64,000 nt of DNA from Bombyx mori. Taxonomy: Eukaryota > Arthropoda > Insecta > Lepidoptera > Bombycidae. Under the pieces are notes generated by a model that was not told the DNA's origin, searched no databases, and saw only the letters and a program-made list of their open reading frames with translations. The stretch's first letter is position 1, and each line of letters starts with the position of its first letter. Below are positions 49,601-58,366 of this stretch, piece by piece. The DNA lies in contig NC_085107.1 in assembly GCF_030269925.1 (NCBI RefSeq), forward strand, positions 496,001 to 560,000. The letters run 5' to 3'. A program made the translations under genes and the position numbers.

Positions 49601-51553
49601 TGTGTTATAACACTACCTATTTTAATTTTTCTTTTTTAATCTCAACACTACCTAGTTAAATATTGAAACTATTACACCTATGAACGTATTATCCTATGAA
49701 CGTAAACTGTAGTACATATTTCTTTTCAGCTCGCACATTTATAACCAGAAAGCTTCTGTCCGCCAAGAGTTTCCCGGATGCGGAACGGATCCTCCGTGAC
49801 GAAGGCCTAGGAATCGGCAACGGTTTTTCGGTAAATATGATTTGGACAGACACCTGGGGGGATACCAAGCTTTACAATGTGGAAGTCGCCCCCGACCTCA
49901 AGGGAGACCGCTCGCTCGTCCACGTTCAGAAATACGACCAGGACACACTAGTACACTGTAATATGTAAGTATGTCCTATAATTATTCACCGTTTCTTAAT
50001 TTAACTTGAATTCGAAAATTCTTCAACAAGATCCGATCTTCTACACTCACGGCTCACCTTTTATTGAGTAGCCATTATAGCTCACAGACATCACCGCGTG
50101 AACGCCGCCACTCATCCTGGGAAATGATATTAAATTCCCAACTTATCCAAATTCAACAAACTGGAAAACGCAAGGATTTTATGAAGCCTGACGCGCAGAA
50201 AGTTAAGTTCTGCTTACACAAATCGTATCAGCGGAAATATGAAAAATAGGTACCTATGAAGCTATGAGTGAACAAACAAACATACACTTTGGATAATCTC
50301 GGCTTATATTAAAACTGGTGGTAGGACCTCTTGTGAGTCAGCACGGGTACCTAGGTACCACAACCCCTCCTATTTCTGCAGTGATGCATTTCGTTTTGAA
50401 GGGTGAAGCAGCCGTTGTAACTATACTGAGACCTTAGAACTTATATCTCAAGGTGGGTGGCGCATTAACGTTGTAGATGTCTATGGGCTCCAGTATCCAC
50501 TTAACACCAGGTAGGCTGTCAGCTCGTCCACCCATCTCAGGGTTTAGACCCAATTACGACATTAAGTAATCTGCTACATTTTCTTATATTAAACATGTTT
50601 CTTTTTCAGTTACAACCGCATTAACGTGATTGAAGTGATTGGCGAAATAGTTGGCAGTAGCAAGTCCCGACTGAAGGCGATACACGCTCATGCTGCCCCC
50701 AAGACCAGAGGTGATATAGCTGAGATACTCTCTGATGTCACCGGCAAAGACTTCCAAGTGTTCTCGATGCAGAAGGACGCTATTATCAAGACCATCGCTG
50801 CTGGTGAGATTTCGGTCTTTTACTAATAAAAAAATAATAGCTTAAAAAATCAAAATACGCTTTTATAGAAAATTCAACTAAAAAATAGAAAAATAGAATT
50901 TTTTTTACTGGTGGTAGGACCTCTTGTGAGTCCGCGCGGGTGGGTACCACCACCCTGCCTATTTCTGCCGTGAAGCAGTAATGCGTTTCGGTTTGAAGGG
51001 TGGGGCAGCCGTCGTTACTATACTTGAGACTTTAGAACTTGTATCTCAAGGTGGGTGGCGCATTTACGTTGTGGATGTCTATGGGCTCCAGTAACCACTT
51101 AACATCAGGTGGGCTGTGAGCTCGTCCACCCATCTAAGCAATAAAAAAAAATTAAAAAAACAAAAAAAATTTTTTTAATAAATTTGAATTAAAAATAGTG
51201 CAAGAAAAAAATATTTTATTGATTTTTAAAATATTCAATTGTCATCGGTTCTTAATAAGTATGCCAAATTTTGAGTTAATCCGACGTTTTCATGGGGGTT
51301 AAAATCATGTTCAAAGATTCCGTTACATACTAACATACATACGTCTGAAGCTAATAAAAGCGTATTAAAAACCTGAAATAATTTGCGATAAAAGCAAGTA
51401 GATTCCTTCGATTTGCAACTACAATCAATAAATATTACAGGTATATTCGACGTAGAAAAAAGAACGTGGAGTATTTATATCGACAAACCCAGCATTTCGG
51501 AGCCCGTTGCAGTGCTGCCCATCAGATTCTCCGAGCTCGAGTCTAATAAATAA
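31601..51553 (+). CDS. tan: tan: N-beta-alanyldopamine hydrolase, nine exons joined
   Basis: Joining 31601-31616, 42357-42448, 43388-43582, 44313-44420, 47421-47522, 48219-48351, 49730-49964, 50610-50803 and 51441-51553 gives 1188 bases and a 395-residue protein. All introns are GT/AG and all phases agree. Drosophila Tan has about 387 residues. Known role of the family: hydrolysis of N-beta-alanyldopamine to dopamine and beta-alanine (the reverse of Ebony) in cuticle colouring, and of carcinine to histamine in the eye. The precursor is a C45-type N-terminal nucleophile enzyme that cuts itself before a catalytic cysteine. Here that site is Gly126-Cys127 in the motif TGGCSS, which predicts an alpha chain of 126 and a beta chain of 269 residues. 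Other family-like stretches are VPVIYVRGSHYEVGFDVGR near residue 20, LGHTEDA just after the cysteine exon, and MPGYTMGYNENG. The gene call is firm. The start exon is inferred from phase, splice site and promoter match. Confidence 0.93.
31966..32033. repeat. Hairpin, about 26-base arms, in tan intron 1
   Basis: AATAAAACACATAAC and its inverse around TTTGT, with arms extending outward. About 350 bases after exon 1. Confidence 0.85.
32665..32880 (-). mobile_element. LINE 3'UTR fragment
   Basis: Carries GGGCGAGCAAAGGCTCAGCC as at 9266. In tan intron 1. Confidence 0.45.
34160..34290 (-). mobile_element. Degenerate Bm1-type SINE
   Basis: Reversed traces: GCTTAGATTTGTGAACGAGC and ATACCTTGAGACATGAG. 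Confidence 0.45.
36408..36423 (+). repeat. Three TTAGG units
   Basis: TTAGGTTAGGTTAGGT, the insect telomere unit, inside tan intron 1. Too short to mean more than chance or a repaired break. Confidence 0.6.
36925..37160. repeat. Probable dispersed repeat in tan intron 1
   Basis: The block CTCGGTAACGGCTCGAACGA and TTTCGGGGGCGATAAATCG are, from memory, of a kind common in moth genomes; not verified. Confidence 0.35.
39249..39736 (-). mobile_element. Non-autonomous Helitron-like element in tan intron 1
   Basis: On the - strand the 5' end is TCTATACTAATATTATAAAG and the 3' side carries CACGCAGGTGAAGTCGTGGG. The usual CTAG terminus is degraded. Confidence 0.65.
39841..40326. mobile_element. Bm1-type SINE pair: 3' part forward, 5' part inverted
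   Basis: 39841-40070 is the forward body and 3' end. 40071-40326 is the reversed tRNA-like head plus the start of the body. The two parts share about 65 bases (GGTGGTAGGACC to the CTGCTTATTTCT block). They sit back to back in tan intron 1. Confidence 0.82.
41248..41470 (+). mobile_element. Helitron-like repeat, second copy, 3' truncated
   Basis: Matches 30103 through the CACACACTACCA block and then stops. In tan intron 1. Confidence 0.6.
42130..42242 (-). repeat. Dispersed repeat, GGCAGACGAGCATA family, near tan exon 2
   Basis: From CGGTAGGCATCGGCTCGGC to CTACAATGGCAAAAAAAAA; 115 bases before exon 2. Confidence 0.8.
42357..42448 (+). CDS. tan: tan exon 2, residues 6-36
   Basis: The acceptor is TTTTAG at 42351-42356 and the donor is GTAAGT after GATGTG. 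It encodes the N-terminal beta-strand region with RHAVPVIYVRGSHYEVGFDV, which matches the start of the Tan/acyltransferase fold. It joins in phase 0 to exon 3. Confidence 0.9.
42681..43040 (-). mobile_element. Bm1-type SINE in tan intron 2
   Basis: Reversed, nearly complete apart from the tRNA-like head; ends near GTGTTTCATTAGAATAATTG. Confidence 0.88.
43105..43342 (-). mobile_element. Bm1-type SINE just upstream of tan exon 3
   Basis: Reversed body and 3' end. Its edge lies about 45 bases before the exon 3 acceptor, so it may supply part of the branch-point region. Confidence 0.88.
43388..43582 (+). CDS. tan: tan exon 3, residues 37-101
   Basis: The acceptor CTCCCAG lies only about 45 bases after the end of a reversed Bm1 SINE. 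The exon is 65 whole codons, starts GRTFSS and ends VPFYQ, with donor GTATTT. It forms the helical part of the alpha chain. Confidence 0.93.
44313..44420 (+). CDS. tan: tan exon 4, residues 102-137, catalytic cysteine
   Basis: 36 whole codons from LFLLQMDDL to FKNPQH. It carries TGGCSS, with the predicted self-cleavage between Gly126 and Cys127. The acceptor is TTTGTAACAG and the donor is GTAAGA. Confidence 0.93.
44648..44670. repeat. GA microsatellite in tan intron 4
   Basis: A run of GA units preceded by GATATGAAA. Confidence 0.9.
44976..45243. mobile_element. MITE copy 2 in tan intron 4
   Basis: Same inverted ends and interior (AGGAGAGCCATTTAAAG, AAAAACATCGAATT, ATTACAAAGATAAATGT) as copy 1. 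Confidence 0.75.
45560..45920 (-). mobile_element. Old LINE ORF2 end in tan intron 4
   Basis: GC-rich for the region. The - strand reads FWKAMLDFCESIIEEGGE, like the C-terminus of R1/Jockey-type LINE proteins. Stops follow. Confidence 0.4.
47421..47522 (+). CDS. tan: tan exon 5, residues 138-171
   Basis: 34 whole codons. It carries LGHTEDA, the Asn/Asp-containing strand seen after the nucleophile in this family, and ends PEDREHG. The acceptor is TTGTTTTAG and the donor is GTAAGT. Confidence 0.92.
47690..48135 (+). mobile_element. RTE-like LINE C-terminus in tan intron 5, frameshifted
   Basis: Frames read IDAFEMWLWRRML, then after a shift SFFGHIILSPKHELEKLI, SGRIEGKRAVWRTPAWSAL and DRTLWRKVTCDCNPQQ, then stop and (GAA)n. 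This is the well-known LINE C-terminal region, broken by a frameshift near 47860. Confidence 0.8.
48219..48351 (+). CDS. tan: tan exon 6, residues 172-215 plus one base
   Basis: It starts AVEERFSSLCYAGH, contains MPGYTMGYNENGMVFSIN, and ends in LLKPGNT plus one base. The acceptor is ATTTGCAG and the donor is GTAAGT. Confidence 0.93.
48352..49729 (+). other. tan intron 6, 1.4 kb
   Basis: CAT run and dispersed repeat at 48627. The - strand frame at 48924-49226 has no motif. Confidence 0.65.
48627..48757 (+). repeat. CAT microsatellite and CACTGCTGGACATAGG repeat in tan intron 6
   Basis: (CAT)n at 48627-48652, then the same dispersed family. Confidence 0.75.
49730..49964 (+). CDS. tan: tan exon 7, residues 216-293
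   Basis: Two bases complete a proline codon; 77 codons follow (RTFITRKLLSAKSF to DTLVHCN), then two bases. It contains NMIWTDTWGDTKLYNVEVAP, the central beta-sheet region of the beta chain. The donor is GTAAGT. Confidence 0.93.
50315..50537 (+). mobile_element. Bm1-type SINE in tan intron 7
   Basis: Forward body and 3' end, with a short deletion around the CGTGAAGCAGTAATGCG block. Confidence 0.87.
50610..50803 (+). CDS. tan: tan exon 8, residues 293-358
   Basis: It completes an Ile codon and continues YNRINVIEVIGEIVGSS to IIKTIAAG. The acceptor is CTTTTTCAG and the donor is GTGAGA. A Bm1 SINE starts about 100 bases downstream. Confidence 0.93.
50907..51150 (+). mobile_element. Bm1-type SINE in tan intron 8
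   Basis: Well-preserved forward body and 3' end with an A-rich tail. Confidence 0.9.
51441..51553 (+). CDS. tan: tan exon 9 with stop codon, residues 359-395
   Basis: It completes a Gly codon, then reads IFDVEKRTWSIYI and ends SELESNK before TAA. AATAAA overlaps the stop at 51545-51550, and a second AATAAA at 51905-51910 is the more likely poly(A) signal, which would give a 3'UTR of about 370 bases. Confidence 0.92.
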
Positions 51554-52881
51554 TTAAGGATTTAAATATATTTTAATCGGGGTTTTTTTAAAATACATAA
51601 TTAGTTTATTTTCTATCTAGTAAGATTATAGCTAAAAATCAGATAGATAAACTTTAACTTCACATAAACGGTTAAAGTTTACTCTGCTATAGTAATTCTT
51701 ATAGGTGAAAGGTTAGTTTTTTGAAAAAGACTTCCCATGCATTGTAGAGCATTGCATATATAAAAGTAGTTACACAAAGTAAACGTCAAAATTTATAATA
51801 CATAATATCTATGTTTTCTTACAATTTTTATTATTTTTGTTGTTGCTTGTAAACGTATGACATTAACTATTAACTATACATATTATATACCTACTCAATA
51901 AGTTAATAAATGCAATTTCACGCAAGCGGTGTTGTTTCTTATGTGAAATGAAACTAATGTAATTTTTGCCAAACGCAATAGCTCGGGGATAAAATACATT
52001 AAATTGTAATAAAAATATCCAAAAAAATTACACACGCTGTTTAGTTTAATTTAGTTTTAAGCAATAATTTGGTGTGATAATTAAATGAATAAATGGCAAC
52101 GAAGTCTTTTTTTTTACCACAAGGTAACACGATACCAGATACAAAATTTCTTTATTTGTGAATGTTCATGAGTGAATAAGGTCACAGCCCGCCTGTTCGT
52201 ATTGGTAATATCGAAGTATAATAAGTTGTTTTGGAGCTATGAGTGAACAAACGCATATAGGTAGACATTGTCTGATTTTATAGTGAAAACTGCCAACAGT
52301 TCAATGCTCGGAAAGCTATACTTCTTATGAATACTTCTGAATGAAATGGTCTCTATATTCAACGTAGTATTTTCCATAAACAGGATTCGAATGAAAAGAA
52401 CAAAAGCCACGCGGGCTCAATTGCAGATATTGAGCAAGATCTACGTAGTTTGTTTCATGAAAAAATACTGAGAAAATAATGAAACTTAAAGTAATAAGGA
52501 ATTTCAAAAGAAACAATCTTATGAAAATTAAATGAATACAGACCAAATCCACTACAAAAAGCAACTAAAATACTCGAGGGCAACATCTCTGCAAGATGAA
52601 TTTAGATAGATAACTGCATGAAAGACGTAGAAACCAGCAAATTCTTAGTAGCGGTGTTTGGGGAAGTGGATTACAGATCAAAGACTTGACACAAAAGATG
52701 TCTGGGGTTCGATGTTGCGGATGATTAATAAAATAGATCCTCTCCTTTCCAATTCAGTAGTGAAAACACATTGTTTGAACGATGATCATCACAATTAACC
52801 AATTAGAACGTCGTTTAAGAGATTATTAGTATTAAAGTAAATTTGAACGGTCACGTTCGAATGAAATGGATTAACGAATAC
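51554..52881. other. tan 3'UTR and spacer
   Basis: AT-rich. AATAAA at 51905. A weak degenerate SINE trace near 52165. Confidence 0.5.
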
Positions 52882-53559
52882 TCGCATATATAACAGTACT
52901 AGCTGTTACGCGGGTATATAACAGTACTAGCTGTTACGCGCGTATATAAAAGTACTAGCTGTTACGCGCGTATATAACAGTACTAGCTGTTACGCGCGTA
53001 TATAACAGTACTAGCTGTTACGCGCGTATATAACAGTACTAGCTGTTACGCGCGTATATAACAGTACTAGCTGTTACGCGGGTATATAACAGTACTAGCT
53101 GTTACGCGCGTATATAAAAGTACTAGCTGTTACGCGCGTATATAACAGTACTAGCTGTTACGCGCGTATATAACAGTACTAGCTGTTACGCGCGTATATA
53201 ACAGTACTAGCTGTTACGCGCGTATATAACAGTACTAGCTGTGTCGCGCATATATAACAGTACTAGCTGTTACGCGTATATATAACAGTACTAGCTGTTA
53301 CGCGCGTATATAACAGTACTAGCTGTTACGCGCGTATATAACAGTACTAGCTGTTACGCGCGTATATAACAGTACTAGCTGTTACGCGCGTATATAACAG
53401 TACTAGCTGTGTCGCGCATATATAACAGTACTAGCTGTTACGCGTATATATAACAGTACTAGCTGTTACGCGCGTATATAACAATACTAGCTGTTACGCG
53501 CGTATATAATAGTACTAGCTGTTACGCGCGTATATAACAGTACTAGCTATTACGCGCGA
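52882..53559. repeat. 28-bp minisatellite, about 24 copies, with 168-bp higher-order period
   Basis: The unit is ACAGTACTAGCTGTT followed by ACGCGCGTATATA. Variant linkers A (ACGCGGG), B (TATATAAAAG), C (the common form), D (GTGTCGCGC) and E (ACGCGTATATATA) come in the order ABCCCC, ABCCCC, DECCCC, DECCC. The array therefore grew by copying six-unit blocks as well as single units. It lies 1.3 kb beyond the tan stop codon. Confidence 0.97.
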
Positions 53560-54499
53560 GACCAAGGACAGTGTCGGTGTAGTTTCCCGTAAGAAAAATA
53601 TGTTTTTTTCGGGATAAAAGGTAGTTCATGTCAATATGCCGACCTAATAATCTCACTTTAAAAAATCATGTGAAACTTAAGCTCCGTTTCGGCGTGAAAG
53701 AAGCACAGACGTACTTTCACATTTAAAATATTAACATATCTAATATTTAGTATGGAAATATGAATGTTATTTCATGCAACGTAGTTTGTTTTGAATCAAA
53801 AGACAAAAATGGGAAGCTTAAGATTAATTATATATTTATTTTATACAAGTAAATTTGAATTTTACATTTATTCATTACATTATTGAGATTAAAAACTTAC
53901 AAATAATGAATTATCTGTTCCAAATGAATAATTTTAGGATATAACTTATATAAATAGTTAATTCAACGCCATTAATATTTGTTTTAATAGGTACACGTCG
54001 ACAGATTTTTTTTCTTTACATATACCTTCATTCCTTTTTAATGACAACTTTAAATGTAAATGTTTAAATCTATGACATGGCCGCAATTTGTCGTATTCCG
54101 AATATTAACTTAGTGTATATAATACATATGTATACACATTTTGTTTTCAGAGTTATTTTCAAAAATAATAATTAGGTGCCTGTCAATTTTTGTTAATCTG
54201 TACATAATGTTTTTATAGAACAACGAAACGATAATAGTTAATCATTAAGTTAATTATAAAAAGGCGAACTCCTTAAGTATTTATTTCGTTAAATTGACGT
54301 AATCAGCCTCCACTACGTCATATTATAATAATATATTTTTTTCTTTATTTTGCTGTTTAAAATTGTATATAATTCAAATGTTTAAATAAAGATAGGTAAA
54401 AAATGTTGTTTTTTTCATACATTGAGATGCATAAAACAATATTAGTTTTTTTAAGGTATTGTTAATATTGAAATGTTATCACAGCTTTGAAGACATCCA
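53560..54499. other. Spacer between minisatellite and SelK-like gene
   Basis: Very AT-rich, no frame. It would include the 3'UTR of the - strand gene. Confidence 0.5.
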
Positions 54500-54596
54500 T
54501 TATCCACCACAGCCGCAGCCTCCCATAGGTGGTGGTGAGGGCCCAGAGCCAGATGGACCAAAGCCCCCAAACTTTTTGGTTGGTGGTTTAGGAGGC
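54500..54596 (-). CDS. SelK: SelK-like exon 4 with stop codon
   Basis: 31 codons and TAA. It is rich in Gly and Pro, starts PPKPPTKKFGGFG and ends PPPMGGCGCGG. The acceptor is TTGTTTTAG. Confidence 0.88.
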
Positions 54597-56428
54597 CTAA
54601 AACAAAGCAATGTTGTTTATTATTTGCATAGTTATTGTAAGTTGTAAATAACGTTTTAATCTTAGTCATGGCTGATTGCTATGGCTGGTAGTAACAACTT
54701 ACTGTGGGCACTTTTCATCATTCCCTGACCTTTCTAATGACTACTACAAAATTAGATGTTTCCTTAGCTTAGCCAGAAAAGTCAGTTAAGTAGAAAAGCC
54801 CAACTGGCGTGTTCCATGGACCATTTTTTTAAACATCGATGGGAACACAAATTAGGAGTTGTCGTGCTATGGTGCCAAAAATAAATTTGGCAAAATAATT
54901 TGATTCCATGAGAATTTCCACCTGTTGCTCAGGGAACTGCATAATAAATGATTCAATTTCAAATTGATTTTGATTTGAAATTAATTACATTTACCAGATA
55001 CATTATATATGAGATAGCAGGAAAGTTCAATTTCAAAATAAAATAAGTAGAAAAATATGAGTTACTCACCCACTTCCTGGTGGTCTGAAATCCCTTGTGT
55101 ATTTTTTGCCATGTTTATTATAGTTAGAATCTATCAGGGTGTGGAACCTGCAATAAAAATCAGGATTTTTCTACATTTATTTAATGAGTAGGAATATAAT
55201 AGGGGTTAAAGTATAAGATTGCCGTTCTATTGTAATAGGTACTTCGAATTGACATAGAACCATCATGGCTTGAGATTTTTTAGTGAAACTTTTTTCAAAT
55301 GAATCTTGAAACTTGTGTTGCCTTGTTGAATCGATACAGAAATGAAGGAATATTGGATCGAAATGTGACATGTGATGAAAAGTGGGTTCTTTACGAAAAA
55401 CGCAATGGCTGACCCCAGGTCAAACGCTGTAAGTGTCCTATAGCAAAGTTTAGTCGTTTTAGTCTGCAGCTTTTATATGCTCCTGGTATTGTTGATTTAC
55501 ATGTACAAGGTGAAGCAGCCAGCATGAGGTGAGAGTGGTGCCGATTTATCTTTGAAAGCTATTTAAAATGAGCACCATGTCAATTACATATAATTACTGC
55601 AGAATACTTACAACAATGAGAAGAAGTTCAGCAAGGCCCAGAACCAGCCCATGAAACTGAAAGGAGTCTTCTCCACAATAGTCCCATCTTTAACAATTTT
55701 TAAATTTTGTGATTATTCATCAAATCATTTATTAGTCAATAATTAATATGCACAATTGTAATCCCATCCCACTCTATGGTAACCGATCTCTGAGGCACTA
55801 TAGACACATTAAATAAAGTTTAAACCTCTGAAACCATAGAGACGGGAGGTCAAAGTCTATAGCTGCCACAAGTAAGATAATACCAGCTGTGTAGTTTCAA
55901 ATGTATTGTAAATTATAACTTTTTTTTAATTGGCTCCAACGCCTTAAGCTTGCTTGTGGCGCAACTTAATAAATATATTACTTTTCTTCTTTGGTTTTTA
56001 CTATGACGGCTAAGGCACAAGCAAAACTTTGTATATCAAGATGCTCATGAGCAACATTATAAATGTTATAAAAGAGGATGGACTGGGAGTTGGAAAACTA
56101 TAAGTTATGTAGACAAAAAAGCAAAATGGTAAAATAACACGAGTACAAAATAAAAACGTATTTTTCTTTTTTAATTTGTGAGAACTAATCATGAGTCCAG
56201 ATGTAATTTCTGTAATAAGCCACTGGATTGTCTGCTACAGGCTACGGTACTTAATTTTTTTTCACTTAACAGTTTTTTTTTTATAAATTACTAATTAAGT
56301 CGCACATTTGCAAAAGGGTAACAGATAGGACATCCTGATGATAAGGCATTGGTTGTGATACATTGACGTGGCCTAATTATTTATTTATTTTAAATCATAG
56401 GTACCTTACCTCCTGTAACGTAAACCAT
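54500..56428 (-). CDS. SelK: Selenoprotein K-like protein, cysteine form, four exons
   Basis: Joining the reverse strand of 56410-56428, 55612-55687, 55070-55147 and 54500-54596 gives 270 bases and 89 residues. All introns are GT/AG and all phases match. The protein starts MVYVTGDGTIVEK, has one hydrophobic segment (about residues 18-34, GWFWALLNFFSLL) and a Gly/Pro/Lys-rich tail, and ends PSPPPMGGCGCGG. Vertebrate SelK (about 94 residues) has the same plan: MVYI start, single membrane helix, Gly-rich tail, and PSPPPM followed by Gly-Gly-Sec. Here Cys85 (TGC) stands where Sec would be, with a second Cys at 87. SelK is an ER membrane protein linked to ER-associated degradation and protein palmitoylation; that role is assumed by homology. 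Silkworm is reported to have lost selenoproteins, which fits. Intron 2 holds a dead mariner piece. Confidence 0.9.
55070..55147 (-). CDS. SelK: SelK-like exon 3
   Basis: It encodes FHTLIDSNYNKHGKKYTRDF and on to RPPGS plus two bases, a basic juxtamembrane region. The acceptor is TATTGCAG and the donor is GTGAGT. Confidence 0.88.
55285..55570 (+). pseudogene. Dead mariner transposase fragment in a SelK-like intron
   Basis: The frame reads RNEGILDRNVTCDEKWVLYE, a mariner transposase region with the second catalytic Asp (TCDEKW). A stop follows nine bases later. Only part of the gene remains. Confidence 0.75.
55612..55687 (-). CDS. SelK: SelK-like exon 2, membrane segment
   Basis: It encodes the end of Asp7 and then GTIVEKTPFSFMGWFWALLN to FFSL plus two bases. 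The donor is GTAAGT and the acceptor TTGTTAAAG. The Trp-rich hydrophobic run matches the single helix of SelK. Confidence 0.88.
56410..56428 (-). CDS. SelK: SelK-like exon 1 (coding part)
   Basis: It encodes MVYVTG plus one base, with donor GTAAGG. The context before the ATG is TTCAAT. It lies about 1.9 kb from the divergent HAD gene. Confidence 0.85.
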
Positions 56429-57076
56429 ATTGAAGATTTCTGCCTCTCCTTGAATCGAAATGTATTTATTGATTAAAATTTCAATTCAGTTGATTAAAAT
56501 CAATTAAAATACAGAAATTGATAAAATAAAAAAACACTAAAAACACGTCATATGTGTTGAATGAACATTATTGTCGATTTGTTTTTGTTTGTTTCGTCCA
56601 TTAAACAGGCAAAGGAAACATAGTCTACACAGTATCTTTTCACTATTAAAGGCTAAAACTTGTTTGATGTGCGAAAAGCGAAATAAAACGAAATTAATGG
56701 AATAGTACTAAGAGAGAAAAGAGACTACAGTGAGTAAATATTCGATTCGAAGGAATGAAATATCTTTAAAAACTTCCTCCTTTATACATAACATTCCTAA
56801 CAAAATTATTAATTAATTAGTTCTTTGGAAACGTTCTTTGGAACGTAACAGCTACATAAGAGTCCGAGTTAATTCATTTAGTTAATTTATTTAATAAAAA
56901 AATTAGTAAATTACTTTATTATTACTTGTAACACGATGTTGAAGCTGTGTTACTTTTATCATCTTGTTAAATGCCAGAACTGTGAATTTTTAAATGACGA
57001 AATTTATAGGTCATTCGATTGTACTGAAAAAAATCATTATGCGGCATAATGCTCAACTAAGCTTCAGCATAATTCG

Positions 57077-57188
57077 GCATTGTGCGTCACTGAGTCGCAT
57101 TATGCTCTGTAATTGGAAAACTACCTGTATGTACTTAATGGTAGTTTTCCAATTACAGAGCTTAATGCGACTCAGTGACGCACAATGC
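57077..57188. repeat. 112-bp near-perfect palindrome
   Basis: Arms 57077-57125 and 57140-57188 (49 bases each, one mismatch) around a 14-base loop. Part of the arm (CTGTAATTGGAAAACTACC) is repeated once more at about 57199. Confidence 0.92.
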
Positions 57189-57264
57189 GCTCTTGTGCTG
57201 TAATTGGAAAACTACCATAGTTTCGGAGGAGTGCGCGAACAAACAGACAGATTAAAAATTCCCT

Positions 57265-57460
57265 TAGACACCACTCACCGAGTTTCTCATTGGGTTTTTT
57301 AGGGGGTTGCGATTTCGATCCAGTGGTAGTTTTAGTGAATCACTGCACTTGCTAGGGCCAGTGTTAGAAATTCTCTCAAGTTGAACCCGTAAGATGACTT
57401 ACCGGTCCGGGTGTAGTTGAAATAGCTCGTTAAGATACTAACGAACCGGTAGCAATTTTT
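57265..57460 (+). mobile_element. LINE 3' end, old degenerate copy
   Basis: Traces: CACCGAGTTTCTCATTGGG, CTTGCTAGGGCCAGTGTTAG. Confidence 0.6.
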
Positions 57461-58366
57461 TAATCTAAAAATAGCTCATTCACATTATATTACTTTTCTT
57501 GTGTTATCCTGTGTTCATTTTTAATAGTTTTCTTCAAAGAGCCACATTGAATCTACTGTTTTGTTATGTATTGATAGATTGACATGTTTATTGATATGGA
57601 TGTTTAATAATTAGTATTATCTCCTTGGTTATGAAACCACTTGTTTAATTTAAGAAGAAAACATTTAAAGTAAGTCATGTAAAAAAATACCTGTATTAGA
57701 CTGGTAAAAAGAAATTTGTTTTTTATTTCATAAAAAACGATTTGTTTTCAATCTCGTACAAATATCGCAATTTTAACTGTAACATATTTAAATTATATAC
57801 ATGATTTTTTGATTTTGTCTTTTGATGAAGAAATCTGTAGTCGTGTAACCGGTGTAACCAACATCTAGTTTGTTTGTCAGCTAGGTGAATAATATAACTT
57901 TTTTTCATAATTGTATGTTTGGAATCATAAATTGATCTTAATTTATTTATTTTACAATTATTCAGTTCAACCCAACTTAACTTTCACTCTGTTCTATTCG
58001 AAACAGAATTTTTTTTTACGATTTTTTAGTGTCGTGCGAATTTCGATGCATGATTAGTGTCAACAAAAATCGATCTTTTTTCAAGAAATTATTTTTCCAT
58101 TGAACGAACTCAGATCGCCATCCCTAAATCAAGTCCAAAAAAGAAATAATAATAAATGGCTAAAACGTCTTTTTACCAGGCTATAACATCTATGATAAAA
58201 AAAGAAAAAAGTTATCATTTAAAATTAAATCAACATAGTAGTACCTACACAATATGTAGTAGTTATTTAAAATAAATCGTTAGTTTTCCCTAGTTTTGTT
58301 GCTTATTCTGCTAATTAATTTTCATTTTATGTTAGAATCCAAAGAAAGACGTCAAATCCCCTTGAG

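Larger units (their letters stand above)
56429..58366. other. Divergent spacer between SelK-like and HAD genes
   Basis: Holds the palindrome at 57077 and an old LINE end; otherwise AT-rich. Promoters of both genes must lie here. Confidence 0.5.

Noticed and set aside
52882..53559. CRISPR-like array
   Set aside because: Units are back-to-back 28-bp tandem copies without unique spacers, in an insect genome.
54459..54647. 62-codon + strand proline-rich protein
   Set aside because: It is the antisense of the last SelK-like exon, whose frame joins with three upstream exons.
55560..55690. Extension of the mariner fragment
   Set aside because: This is exon 2 of the SelK-like gene on the - strand, with good splice sites and a membrane segment.
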